From Mycoplana rhizolycopersici (lineage in GTDB: Bacteria > Pseudomonadota > Alphaproteobacteria > Rhizobiales > Rhizobiaceae), in contig NZ_JABXYK010000003.1 of assembly GCF_013378445.1 (NCBI RefSeq), positions 1 through 64,000 on the forward strand: a stretch of 64,000 nucleotides of DNA. Reading direction: 5' to 3'. Shown here one piece after another: positions 44,866-53,586 of this stretch (position 1 is its first letter; every line of letters begins with the position of its first letter). The translations under genes and the position numbers were made by a program. Under the pieces are notes generated by a model, which had not been told where the DNA came from, made no database searches, and saw only the letters and a program-made list of their open reading frames with translations.

Positions 44866-45951
44866 TCAAGTCTTGCCGAAGCGGACGATGTGCTGGTCCC
44901 AGGCAAGATCTGCCTGCCGGTCGTCAAAGCGACCGTCATAGGAGGAGACGGCAAACCCGCGTTTCGAAGCCGCAATGCCTGCAGCATCGCTAACACGGTC
45001 CTCACGGATCACCCGGCCGGTGCCTGTGTCGATTGTCACCGCCGTGCCGCCTTTCGGCGATGTCAGGCCGACGATCCCCTGGCTCCGGTTGACCGCGATC
45101 GCGCCGACATAGTTGGCAAGTCCTTGCGTCGTCGCCGCCGGAAGTTCCAGAAAGGCGATGTCCTCGCCCTTGGCGAAGTGACCGGCGAGCGGCGGCAGAT
45201 CGTTGCGCGGCCCCTCGTACTGGCAGGCGAACCAGACGCGACCCTTGCCGTCGATATCGACATGCCGGGTCGAAAGCTGGCGCAATCCGGACGGCATCGC
45301 ATGCCGCTCGATCAGCGCGCCGGTGACAGCATCGACCAATGCCAGCGACGGCTCCATGTGGTCGAGGTTGAGCTTGGTGCGGCCGAAATCCGGATGCGTC
45401 TCGATGCCGCCATTGGCAACGACCAGCATGCGCCCGTCGTCGGAGACGGTCATGTCGTGCGTGCCGATGCCGTAGGTGTCGAACTCGCCGATGCGTCGGT
45501 AGCGGTCGGTCGCATCGTAAAGCCCGATCACGCCGCGGTTCTCGTCGAAATCGTTCTCGCTGGCATAGAGCAGCCGTCCGTCCGGCGAAAAGCTGCCGTG
45601 CCCGAAGAAGTGCCGCCCCTCTCCGGCGTGGATTGTCACCGGCTCCACCTGCCGACGCGTATCGAAGATCATGGCGAAGGTGCCCGGGCGCCGGGCGAAA
45701 GCTGCGGCATGGCCGCTCTGAGCGCTATAGGCCATGCCGTGGCTTCGCGCGGGTAGCGACACCTTGTCGATGATCGTCCCGTTCTCGGAAAGCGTGGCGA
45801 CGCCGAAGCTGCCGTCGCGCGCCATGAAGCCGGAGGCGAACACGGCGTCGCTGCGCTCCAGCGCGTATAGCGCCGAGGGGGCAAGCGTCGCCGTCCAGGC
45901 GGCGCCTGCCATTTTCATGAAGCTGCGGCGATCGAGAAGCGGTGTGCGCAT
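44866..45951 (-). CDS. DUF1513 Tat-exported beta-propeller-like protein
   Basis: Protein of 361 residues. A twin-arginine signal (LDRRSFMKMAGAAWTATLAP) leads into repetitive beta-rich sequence typical of DUF1513. Recurrent blocks include GHGSFSPDGRLLYASENDF, GTHDMTVSDDGRMLVVANGG and RQLSTRHVDIDGKGRVWFA. This family is recurrently found with imelysin-type iron proteins; the function is unknown but presumed periplasmic iron-linked. It follows a CorA transporter gene by 25 bases and terminates the leftward cluster that begins at 51.1 kb. Confidence 0.88.
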   Translation of the reverse strand: MRTPLLDRRSFMKMAGAAWTATLAPSALYALERSDAVFASGFMARDGSFGVATLSENGTIIDKVSLPARSHGMAYSAQSGHAAAFARRPGTFAMIFDTRRQVEPVTIHAGEGRHFFGHGSFSPDGRLLYASENDFDENRGVIGLYDATDRYRRIGEFDTYGIGTHDMTVSDDGRMLVVANGGIETHPDFGRTKLNLDHMEPSLALVDAVTGALIERHAMPSGLRQLSTRHVDIDGKGRVWFACQYEGPRNDLPPLAGHFAKGEDIAFLELPAATTQGLANYVGAIAVNRSQGIVGLTSPKGGTAVTIDTGTGRVIREDRVSDAAGIAASKRGFAVSSYDGRFDDRQADLAWDQHIVRFGKT

Positions 45952-45976
45952 GCTTTCCTCTGTCGTTCGGAGCCGG

Positions 45977-46963
45977 TCAAAGCCATCCGCGATGCTTGAA
46001 ATAGAGATATGGCAGGAGGCTGGAAAGCCCCATGAGAGCCAGCGCGCCCGGATAGCCCAGATTCCATTGCAATTCCGGCATCATCTGGAAGTTCATGCCG
46101 TAGATCGAGGCGACGAGCGTCGGCGGCAGGAACACCACGGAGGCGACCGAGAAGATCTTGATGATCTGGTTCTGCTCGAGGTTGATCAGCCCCAGCGTCG
46201 CATCCAGCAAGAAGTTTATCTTGTTGGACAGGAACTCCGCATGCTCGCCGAGCGAGGCGGCGTCACGCTGGATCAGCTTCAGGCGCTGCCGCGTTTCCTT
46301 CGGCGCACGCCGGCCGCCGCGATCTTCGACCGCGGTATGATAGGCGATCAGCCGGCCGATGCTGACGAGACTTTCGCGAACGGCGGTCAAAAGGTCGCCC
46401 TTCAACCCGATCCGGTCGATCAGCGACTGCAGGTTGCGCGTCGTCTTCGTCGCGCTGGCGCTTTTCTTGCGAAAGACCTCCCGCGAAATCCCGTCGATTT
46501 CGAGGCCGGCATGCTCCAGCGCGTCCGCGGTCCGGTCGATCATCGCCTCGATAAGGCCCAGCATGGCCGCCTCGCCGGAGCTGCAGGGCGCTCCGTTCGT
46601 CTTCTGGCTGCGGGCGGCGAAGGTGGAGAACGGTCGCGGGTCGGCATGCCGCACCGTCACGAGCGTCGGCCCCTTGAGGATGAACGTCACGGGCACCTTG
46701 GCGGGCACCTCGCTGTCGAGCGCGGCGACCGCGGTCATCGTCATGAATTGCGCGCCCGCCTCCTGATAGAGGCGGTCGGACAATTCGATCTCCTGCATCT
46801 CGTCCCGTGTGGGGATCTCGATGCCGAGATTGTGCTCCACCAGGCGCGTTTCGTCGCCCGTGGGGCTTAGGAGATCGCACCAGATGGCAGGCTGCAATGT
46901 GGCGTCGCCGAAGGAATCGACGCGAACGAGATGGTTCTCGCGGTTTTGGAAGATGGACAGCAT
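45977..46963 (-). CDS. corA: CorA-family magnesium/cobalt transporter
   Basis: Membrane channel protein of 328 residues. A large N-terminal cytoplasmic domain with long helices precedes two C-terminal transmembrane segments. The pore signature YGMNF lies between them at about residue 291, in VASIYGMNFQMMP, with TM1 SVASVVFLPPTLVAS. It forms a pentameric Mg2+/Co2+ or related divalent channel; the metal preference is unknown. The ATG at 46963 has GGAG seven bases upstream; the ATG four codons earlier is less well placed. It is placed between imelysin and DUF1513 genes, an unusual neighbour for that set. Confidence 0.93.
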   Translation of the reverse strand: MLSIFQNRENHLVRVDSFGDATLQPAIWCDLLSPTGDETRLVEHNLGIEIPTRDEMQEIELSDRLYQEAGAQFMTMTAVAALDSEVPAKVPVTFILKGPTLVTVRHADPRPFSTFAARSQKTNGAPCSSGEAAMLGLIEAMIDRTADALEHAGLEIDGISREVFRKKSASATKTTRNLQSLIDRIGLKGDLLTAVRESLVSIGRLIAYHTAVEDRGGRRAPKETRQRLKLIQRDAASLGEHAEFLSNKINFLLDATLGLINLEQNQIIKIFSVASVVFLPPTLVASIYGMNFQMMPELQWNLGYPGALALMGLSSLLPYLYFKHRGWL

Positions 46964-47148
46964 AGCAGGCTCCATGCGGCGAGTCGGTCGACCGCCGGAG
47001 CCCTTTGAATCAGGACCTGACGATCGAAAGTTCTGCGACTCGACCTCGACTGTCGGGGTTCATCGGATTGGTCCTTTTGTCACGTGCCGCAAGTGTCCGG
47101 CGCGAAAGCCATCTGCGCCTTTGGGGCGCCGTTGTCAAAGCCTTTCGC

Positions 47149-48279
47149 TCAGTCGCCGTCCGAGAAGGAGAAGCCGGCGCCGAGCCCGATCGCGCCGCCG
47201 AAATCGTTGCTGAGCCGAAGCACCAGATCGCGCGCATTGATGATCAGGAAGTCGATCTTCTTGCGCTCGGTCGGTTCCGTGACAGCCTTTTCGATGTCGG
47301 TGTCGATCTTCGGCGCTGTCCGCTCCAGAGATTTCATCACGAACTCGACCGATCCTGCGATCGAGGCCTCGCCGGGATCCAGCAGCTCTTCCATTCCAGA
47401 CTTGCGAAAAAGCGTACTCAGCCCGTCCAGATTGCCTTCGATCGATTTCCAGGTGTTGCCGGAGCGCCAATAGACAGCCGATTTCGGCCGCGGCGGCGTG
47501 TCCTCGCCCTTGTAGAAGGACTCGATGCGCTGGTCGCGAACGGTCTCTGCCCCGTGGACGAGAACGCCGAGCAGGGCTGTGATCGCCTCCTTGCCGTCGC
47601 GGAAGACCGGGTTGTCAGGGCCGGGATGCTTCCAGTCCTTCTGGACGCCGTCCGGCTTTTCCCAGTCGGCGCTGAGCGAGGTTGCCGTGGCGGCGATGTT
47701 ATCGGCCACCGCCGCGCCGAAGCGGCAACGGAAGCTGCCCTTACCTGTGTCGAGCACGTCCGCTCCCGTGCCGTAGAGGACGTATTCCAGCGCTCCCAGC
47801 CCCTGCACCGCGACGCTCTTTCCGGGAAGCGTTGCGGGATCGGTGTCCTTCTCGTTGGCCTTTGCCAGCAGCGACTGCACCTGCTTCAGCCCGGTGCTCT
47901 TGCGGTCGGGGTAGAAAAGGATGCGTTCGAAGCGGTTCTGCTCAAGCACCGGACCGTCGCGCACGATCTCGATGAACGACCATTTCTCAACCGTATCGTC
48001 GAAGGCAGCGTGCGCCGCAGCCCTGGTGTCGGGTGAGGGGGCCGCGCAGTAGGCTGCGACAGCCTGAGATAATCTCTTTGCGGATGCGCTGAGATCGCGG
48101 TAGCCGGGGCGGATCACCTCGTCCACCGCGCGTTCCATCACGGGCAGGATCGCCGCATCGGTCAGCTCGACCGGGGGGATCGGATTGGCGTCCTGCGCCC
48201 AGGCCGGCAGCGCGAAGGCGGCGGCTGCAAGGCCGAGAAGGGCGTGACGTAGGCGGGGGGCGCGAAGGGGCAGCATCAA
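47149..48279 (-). CDS. Imelysin-family protein (peptidase M75-like)
   Basis: Exported protein of 376 residues. The signal peptide is about residues 1-28 (RHALLGLAAAAFALPAWAQ). The imelysin helical fold follows, with VQGLGALEYVLYGTG (about 158-172) as the GxHxxE-region counterpart, in which His is replaced by Leu/Ala-type residues. Family members bind iron and function in periplasmic iron acquisition. Its start overlaps the DUF1111 gene stop (ATGA), so the two are translated together. It is related to, but distinct from, the irpA-like copy at 50-51 kb. Confidence 0.88.
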   Translation of the reverse strand: MMLPLRAPRLRHALLGLAAAAFALPAWAQDANPIPPVELTDAAILPVMERAVDEVIRPGYRDLSASAKRLSQAVAAYCAAPSPDTRAAAHAAFDDTVEKWSFIEIVRDGPVLEQNRFERILFYPDRKSTGLKQVQSLLAKANEKDTDPATLPGKSVAVQGLGALEYVLYGTGADVLDTGKGSFRCRFGAAVADNIAATATSLSADWEKPDGVQKDWKHPGPDNPVFRDGKEAITALLGVLVHGAETVRDQRIESFYKGEDTPPRPKSAVYWRSGNTWKSIEGNLDGLSTLFRKSGMEELLDPGEASIAGSVEFVMKSLERTAPKIDTDIEKAVTEPTERKKIDFLIINARDLVLRLSNDFGGAIGLGAGFSFSDGD

Positions 48280-49817
48280 AGAGACTCCAGAAAGGTCAGG
48301 AGAGCGTCACGATCGGCCTTGTCGAGGTCGATGAAGCGTTGGCGGGCGGCCTGCGCCTCGCCGCCGTGCCAGAGGATCGCCTCCGTCAGGTTGCGGGCGC
48401 GTCCGTCGTGCAGGAAGAAGGTGTGGCCGCTGACGGTCTTCGTCAAGCCGATACCCCAAAGCGGCGGCGTGCGCCACTCCCGGCCATTTGCCAATCCGAC
48501 CGTCTGACCGTCGGCGAGCCCGTCGCCCATGTCATGCAGCAGAAAGTCGGAATAGGGCCAGATCAGTTGGAACGCCTGCGCGTTGTCGCGCGCATCGCGA
48601 CGGGTGACGAACTTCGGCGTGTGGCAGGCAATGCAGCCGATGTCGTAGAAGGCCTTCTTGCCCGAAAGCGTCTGCGCGAAGCTCGCCTTGCGGCGGGCAG
48701 GCACGGCCAGGTTTTCCGAGTAGAAGGTGACGAGGTCCAGCACCGGATTGGGCGCCTCGGTGTCGCCCAACCGTTTCTGCACGCCATCCCGCATGGCGAG
48801 GCAGGCCGTCTGTGCCGGCGTGCAGTCGCCTTGGGACGCGGGCGCCAGCGGATTGGAAATGCCGATGTCGTTGGCGAAGGCTTCGGCGCTCTGCCTGCGC
48901 ACGCTGGGGTTCTGCGCCTTCCAGCCGAAGCGGCCGAGCGCCAGCTTTCCGCTTTCCCTGTCGCGCACCAGCGCCGCCTTGCCGCTGATGCCGTCGCCGT
49001 CCCTGTCGTCGGGATCGGCGAGCGCCATGATGTCGGCCTCATGGATCGCCTCGATCAGCCCAAGCCCGATCATCGGCGGCGTCATGCGCGGCGAGAGCGT
49101 TGTCGCAGGATCCATCGCGCCATAGCCGAGGTCTGTGACGGAATAGTGCGGCCGGCGCAGCGATACCGTTTCCCCGCCTTTCAGCGTCACGGTCTCTTCG
49201 GAGTATTCGACCTGCATGCGCCCTTCGGCGGCAAGCCCGGGAACGGCAAAGTCCTGAAGCTGGCCGCCATAGACCGGGTCGGGGAGGTTCAGAACCTGCA
49301 AGGCATCGAGTTGAGCGCGCTCGTCATCGTCGGCCGGCGGCCGCGCGAGCCGGAAGAAAGTGGTGCTGGTCGTCGCGCCGGGCTCCGGCGGGCGCCCGCG
49401 CCCGTCCTTGAGGTGGCAATTCTGGCAGGCGCGCGAATTGAACAGCGGGCCGAGGCCGTCGGACGCATGCGTGGAGGAGGGGGAAGACACCCAGACCTTC
49501 CGAAACAGCGCGTTTCCGAGCTTGAAGCCCTCTTCCTGCTGAAAGGTCAGGTTCTCGGAAAAATGTGAGAAGCTGTCGGCGTTGACGGGCGCAGTCGACG
49601 TCGCCGCGCCGCCGGACATTGCCTCGTAGCGTTCGGCTTTCGAGAAATCGCGCGTCGGTCGGGTAATCGCTTCTACCCGTGACCTGTCCGGTGTGGACAG
49701 GTCGGTGCGCTCGCCAGATCCCGGCAATTCGTCGAAGCCGAAGGCTCCACCGGCTGCGAGCGACAGCAGCAACGCGCCGAGAAGGGCATACGGGCGGTTG
49801 AAGGGTGCTGTGCTCAT
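48276..49817 (-). CDS. Di-haem oxidoreductase, DUF1111 (thiol oxidoreductase-like)
   Basis: Periplasmic c-type cytochrome of 513 residues with a signal peptide at about 1-28. Two haem motifs are visible: CQNCH at 131-135 and CIACH near 395, each with its own cytochrome-like domain (ADPDDRDGDGISG and GRARNLTEAI blocks are family markers). It belongs to the DUF1111 di-haem family commonly paired with imelysins, presumably oxidising or reducing iron for uptake. I use the ATG at 49817, which follows a large hairpin; an ATG six codons upstream lies inside the hairpin. Confidence 0.88.
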   Translation of the reverse strand: MSTAPFNRPYALLGALLLSLAAGGAFGFDELPGSGERTDLSTPDRSRVEAITRPTRDFSKAERYEAMSGGAATSTAPVNADSFSHFSENLTFQQEEGFKLGNALFRKVWVSSPSSTHASDGLGPLFNSRACQNCHLKDGRGRPPEPGATTSTTFFRLARPPADDDERAQLDALQVLNLPDPVYGGQLQDFAVPGLAAEGRMQVEYSEETVTLKGGETVSLRRPHYSVTDLGYGAMDPATTLSPRMTPPMIGLGLIEAIHEADIMALADPDDRDGDGISGKAALVRDRESGKLALGRFGWKAQNPSVRRQSAEAFANDIGISNPLAPASQGDCTPAQTACLAMRDGVQKRLGDTEAPNPVLDLVTFYSENLAVPARRKASFAQTLSGKKAFYDIGCIACHTPKFVTRRDARDNAQAFQLIWPYSDFLLHDMGDGLADGQTVGLANGREWRTPPLWGIGLTKTVSGHTFFLHDGRARNLTEAILWHGGEAQAARQRFIDLDKADRDALLTFLESL

Positions 49818-49825
49818 TTCAAGAT

Positions 49826-49852
49826 CGGGCCGCATCGGTGGGATGCGGCCCG
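49826..49852 (-). repeat. 11-bp stem-loop in front of the DUF1111 start codon
   Basis: CGGGCCGCATC and GATGCGGCCCG pair perfectly around a five-base loop, in the 46 bases separating the irpA-like stop and the DUF1111 start. It has no T-run, so it more likely stabilises or differentially processes the operon mRNA than stops it. Confidence 0.6.
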
Positions 49853-49863
49853 CCTTTTGCATC

Positions 49864-51144
49864 TTATTGGAAGATGGCGTTAGGATTGTCCAGGCTGTCG
49901 GAACCTTCAAGCTCGATCTTGCCGAGGTCCAGCGCCGAGATGACGCGTTCGATCGTCTTCGTCTGGTTCACGAGACCGTCGATGGCGGCCTGCACGACGG
50001 CGTTGCCTTCCGCGTTGCCCTCGCCGATCATCTGGTCGTAGGCCTCGACTGTATCGGCCCGCTTCACCATCGCCTGCATCGCGGCAATCGTCGTGTCGAG
50101 TTGCGCCTTCATTTCCTTGTCGAGCGCCGGGTCCTTCGCGGCAACCAGTTCGGAGAGTGACGGACCGGTCATCTTCGTGCCGTCCGCGCGCACGTACTCG
50201 CCGGTATAGGCGCTCTGGATGCCGAGCGCGTCATAGTAGTGAGAGTTGTGCGTGTTGTCGGAGAAGCAATCGTGCTCTTCCTCCGGATCGTGCAGCAACA
50301 GGCCGAGCTTCATCCGCTCGCCGGCGAGTTCGCCGTAGGAGAGCGATCCCATGCCGGTCAGGATGGCGCTGACGCCGCTCTTCGGGTCGGCGCTGACGGC
50401 CTTGGTGGCCTCGCCCTCGGGGGCCCACTTGTCGACCATCTCCTGCAGGTCGGCGACCAGAAGCTCAGTTGCCGACCTCAGGTAGGCGGCTCGGCGGTCG
50501 CAATTGCCGCCGGTGCAATTCTTCGTGTCGAAGTCGGTTGCCGGGCGGTTGCCGGCGCCGGGTCCGGTGCCGTTCAGGTCCTGGCCCCAGAGCAGGAATT
50601 CGATGGCGTGGTAGCCGGTGGCGACGTTCGCCTCGACGCCGCCCGCTTCCTGCAGCGTGCCTGCCAGGAATTCGGGCGTCAGGTTGGTGGCGTCCACGTC
50701 CTTGCCGTCGATCTTGATCTTCGGGTTGGCGATCACGTTGGCGACGAACAGCGCGTTTTCATCGCTCTCGGTGCCGTAGTTGGCGTCGACATAGTCGATC
50801 AGGCCTTCATCGAGCGGCCAGGCGTTGACCTTGCCTTCCCATTCGTCGACGACGGCGTTGCCGAAGCGGTAGACTTCCGTCTGCTGGTAGGGGACGCGTG
50901 CCTTGATCCAGGCCTCGCGTGCCGCCTTCAGCGTTTCGTCGGTCGGATTGGCGATCAGCGCATCGACGGCAGTCGAAAGCGCCTTGGCGGTAGAGAGCGC
51001 GTCGGAGAACTTGGCATGGGCGACATCGACATAGTGCTTGACGACGGCGGCATCGTCGGTTGCGGCAAATGCCGGCTGGAAGGCGAACGCTGAGGTCGCC
51101 GTCAAAAGCGCCAGCGCTGCCGTGCGGAGGAAGGACGTCTTCAT
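49864..51144 (-). CDS. Imelysin-family iron-regulated protein (IrpA-like)
   Basis: Exported protein of 426 residues with a signal peptide (about 1-28, ending QPAFA). It is the longer IrpA-type imelysin. The characteristic GxHxxE motif is intact as GYHAIE at 177-182, followed by FLLWGQDLNGTGPG. CFSDNTHNSHYYDALGIQ lies at about 300. Such proteins bind iron at the periplasmic or cell surface and are induced by iron limitation. It is the first gene of the leftward cluster; an Irr-like box lies about 160 bases upstream. Confidence 0.9.
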   Translation of the reverse strand: MKTSFLRTAALALLTATSAFAFQPAFAATDDAAVVKHYVDVAHAKFSDALSTAKALSTAVDALIANPTDETLKAAREAWIKARVPYQQTEVYRFGNAVVDEWEGKVNAWPLDEGLIDYVDANYGTESDENALFVANVIANPKIKIDGKDVDATNLTPEFLAGTLQEAGGVEANVATGYHAIEFLLWGQDLNGTGPGAGNRPATDFDTKNCTGGNCDRRAAYLRSATELLVADLQEMVDKWAPEGEATKAVSADPKSGVSAILTGMGSLSYGELAGERMKLGLLLHDPEEEHDCFSDNTHNSHYYDALGIQSAYTGEYVRADGTKMTGPSLSELVAAKDPALDKEMKAQLDTTIAAMQAMVKRADTVEAYDQMIGEGNAEGNAVVQAAIDGLVNQTKTIERVISALDLGKIELEGSDSLDNPNAIFQ

Positions 51145-51301
51145 GTTGTCTCCTGGGGTCCCATAAAAGGTTTCGTTCCTTCCCGGCGCCCCTCCCCCGT
51201 GCGGGCGAACGATGTGCCGGGACCTCGCCCGTAGCCGGGCGATGGATAGTATCAGGCGGACTTCTCTTCGCGCAAAATTAAACTTGTGTCAAAGTGTATA
51301 G

Positions 51302-51318
51302 TTTAGAATAATTCAACG
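51302..51318 (-). promoter_or_regulatory. Candidate Irr/ICE-type iron box
   Basis: TTTAGAA-TAA-TTCAACG resembles the rhizobial ICE box (TTTAGAA-N3-TTCTAAA); the left half is perfect and the right half partial. It lies about 158 bases upstream of the irpA-like start. On the minus strand TTGACA at about 51292 lies beside it. Read by eye; not scored. Confidence 0.45.
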
Positions 51319-51383
51319 CTTGCGCAATACTGCTGGGGACGTCTGGCATCTCGCAGAACGTAGATTAATGCGGGGGGATTTGC

Positions 51384-52670
51384 TCAGGTCTTGCGGCCCA
51401 TGGCGCAGAAGAAGAACCCGTCCGTTTCGGTCGAGGCCGGGGTCAGGGTGACCGTCTTCATGTCTGCAGACCATGGCTGCGGCTTGTCCGTGCCGAACAG
51501 TTCCTCCCAGGCGCCTGCCGCCGACAGGATCTCGAACTCGGGATTGTCCTCGCAGAAGCTGTAGACCTGGTTCTCGTTCTCTTCCGGCAGAACCGAACAG
51601 GTCACGTAGACAAGCGTGCCGCCCGGGCGAACGAAGCTCGCGGCACTCGCCAACGCTTCTTCCTGCTGGGCCAACCTCTCCTCGAGGTTCTTCTCGGTCA
51701 GCCGCCATTTCGTGTCCGGCCGCCGCCGCCATGTGCCGGTGCCGGTGCAGGGCGCATCGACAAGGACGCGGTCGAAGCGGCCGGCAAACGGCGCCAGCGA
51801 GGAGAGGTCCTCGTGAACCTGGACGTTGCGGGTGCCGGCGCGCTTCAGGCGCTCGATGATCGGCGCCAGCCGCTTGCGGTCGGCGTCGTAGGCATGCACC
51901 TGGCCCTTGTTGTTCATCGCAGCGGACATGGCGAGCGTCTTGCCGCCGCCGCCGGCGCAATAGTCCAACACCTGTTCGCCTTCCTGCGCGAAGACGAGAT
52001 CGGCGACGATTTGCGAGCCTTCGTCCTGGACCTCGAACCAGCCTTTCTGGAAGGACAGTTCCGCCGTGACGTTCGGCAGTCTCGACGGGCCTTCGCCGGC
52101 CGGGATGCGGATTCCGTGGCGTGCAATCCTGGCACGCTCCGCCCCGCTGCGCTCCAGCGCCTTCAGCACTTTCTCGCGTGTGGCCTTCAACGTGTTGACG
52201 CGCAAATCGAGGGTCGGACGCCCGGTCAGAGCCTTCGCTTCATCGAGCCAGTCCTCGGAGAAGTTCTCCTCGAACGAGGGCTGGACCCATTCGGGAATGT
52301 CGCCCTGTACGTGCAACGGCGCATCCGCAAGCCTGCGGCCAGCAAAGGCCTTCAGGCGGTCGGCGGGAAGTTCGGGGGCGAACTTGTCGCCCTCCAGTTC
52401 ACGAGCGAGGCTTTCCGGCGTCAGGCCCCATTGCCGCAGCATCACGCCGAGGCCGAGCGAGGCAGCACTGTCGTCATCCATCATGTAGGCGTGTGACAGC
52501 TTCATCCGCAGGGCGTCGTAGACGATGTTGCCGATCGCCGCCCTGTCGCCGGAGCCGGCAAAACGATGCGCGAGGCCCCAGTCCTTCAGCGCATCGGCGA
52601 CGGGACGCTTGCGCGCCTCGATATCCGCCAGAACCTCGATGGCTCCCGAAAGCCGTCCGCCCAATCGCAT
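51384..52670 (-). CDS. RsmB/NOP-family RNA methyltransferase
   Basis: Cytosolic SAM-dependent m5C methyltransferase of 428 residues, probably acting on 16S rRNA. A NusB-like N-terminal region (about 1-130) precedes the NOL1/NOP2/Sun domain. SAM motif I is VLDYCAGGGGKTLA, and the conserved DAPCTGTGTWRRRPD and VTCSVLPEENE motifs carry the release and catalytic cysteines. The length and motifs fit RsmB-like proteins; the exact cytosine is not deducible. The ATG at 52670 gives the MRLGGRLSGAIEVL start. Confidence 0.92.
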   Translation of the reverse strand: MRLGGRLSGAIEVLADIEARKRPVADALKDWGLAHRFAGSGDRAAIGNIVYDALRMKLSHAYMMDDDSAASLGLGVMLRQWGLTPESLARELEGDKFAPELPADRLKAFAGRRLADAPLHVQGDIPEWVQPSFEENFSEDWLDEAKALTGRPTLDLRVNTLKATREKVLKALERSGAERARIARHGIRIPAGEGPSRLPNVTAELSFQKGWFEVQDEGSQIVADLVFAQEGEQVLDYCAGGGGKTLAMSAAMNNKGQVHAYDADRKRLAPIIERLKRAGTRNVQVHEDLSSLAPFAGRFDRVLVDAPCTGTGTWRRRPDTKWRLTEKNLEERLAQQEEALASAASFVRPGGTLVYVTCSVLPEENENQVYSFCEDNPEFEILSAAGAWEELFGTDKPQPWSADMKTVTLTPASTETDGFFFCAMGRKT

Positions 52671-52842
52671 TGCTCAACTCCATTTTGCCGCCGTGGTAGC
52701 GGCGAAGCGCGGCGAGAGCAAGCCGTTGGCGCCGAATTGTGTCGGGACCGGTCTTTGCGGGTGTGGTCGCCCCAGGGAGCGGCCACGCCATGAGATGAAT
52801 TGGCCGAGGCTCCGCAGGCGAAGCCGGTCCGCCTGTCGGACG

Positions 52843-53202
52843 TCAGCTGACGATCTGATAACAGACGCTTGCATGCCCCGCACCGATCATGCCGATCTGC
52901 GATGCGGCCGCCTTCGAAAGATCGAGGACCCGGCCGCGTATGAAAGGACCACGGTCGTTGATGCGAACGACGACGCTGCGGCCGTTTTTGGCGTTGGTGA
53001 CCTTGAGCTTCGTGCCGAAGCGCAGGGTCTTGTGGGCGGCCGTAAGCTTGGCCGGATTCATGCGCTCTCCGGAGGCAGTCTTCGAGGTGAGCGCATACCA
53101 GGATGCACGGCCACAGCCGGCAGCCTCGGCGGTGGATGCGAAGGTTACGGGCGCAGCGATAATCAATGCGGCAAGTGCCACAGTAGAGGACTTGATAGAC
53201 AT
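52843..53202 (-). CDS. RlpA-like double-psi beta-barrel protein
   Basis: Exported protein of 119 residues. A signal peptide (about 1-27, [20 protein letters not shown]) is followed by an RlpA domain with [39 protein letters not shown] and [14 protein letters not shown]. RlpA-type proteins are septal-ring lytic transglycosylases cleaving naked glycan strands; a SPOR domain is missing, so the function may be simpler. The ATG at 53202 has GAGGGG upstream. It is monocistronic. Confidence 0.88.
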   Translation of the reverse strand: MSIKSSTVALAALIIAAPVTFASTAEAAGCGRASWYALTSKTASGERMNPAKLTAAHKTLRFGTKLKVTNAKNGRSVVVRINDRGPFIRGRVLDLSKAAASQIGMIGAGHASVCYQIVS

Positions 53203-53586
53203 GTTGACCCCTCAGTGCTGGTGTCCAGTATCTTCTGACAGGTCTGTCTATTGGGGCGAAAAATGGCGAAAAATGGCCTTGGCCGGCGCGGTCTACTTGC
53301 CGATGATCTATGAATGAATTTGCATAGAATGCTGTCTATCCTTCCGGATTTCCGCATCGATTTCTAAAATGCCTTTAGAATCAGTGCGAACCTTCAAGTG
53401 TTGACAGGCGTGGAATTTTCTGCCGACCTCTGCCGAGAAAACTGGAAAAAAGTTGCACATCAGCCGAATTTGGTACGCCAATCCGAATCTTTTTTCTGAT
53501 GGATGCCATCGCAGGTTGCGAAAAAGAGGCCAAACTTGGGCGCGTCAACGCACTTTCGGTAACCGGTTGTTAACAAAGTCGTTGGT
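53203..53586. other. 384-bp intergenic region upstream of the RlpA gene
   Basis: This gap separates the RlpA-like gene (leftward) from the SDR gene whose stop is at 53587. It should hold the rlpA promoter. It contains a tandem duplication of a ten-base unit at 53255-53274 and an eight-base palindrome AACCGGTT at 53561-53568. A short plus-strand frame (53453-53638) has no recognisable features, so I see no gene. Confidence 0.5.
53255..53274 (+). repeat. Tandem 10-base repeat upstream of the RlpA gene
   Basis: GGCGAAAAAT is repeated twice head-to-tail without a gap. It lies 53-72 bases upstream of the RlpA start, so it could be a direct-repeat operator. Confidence 0.5.
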
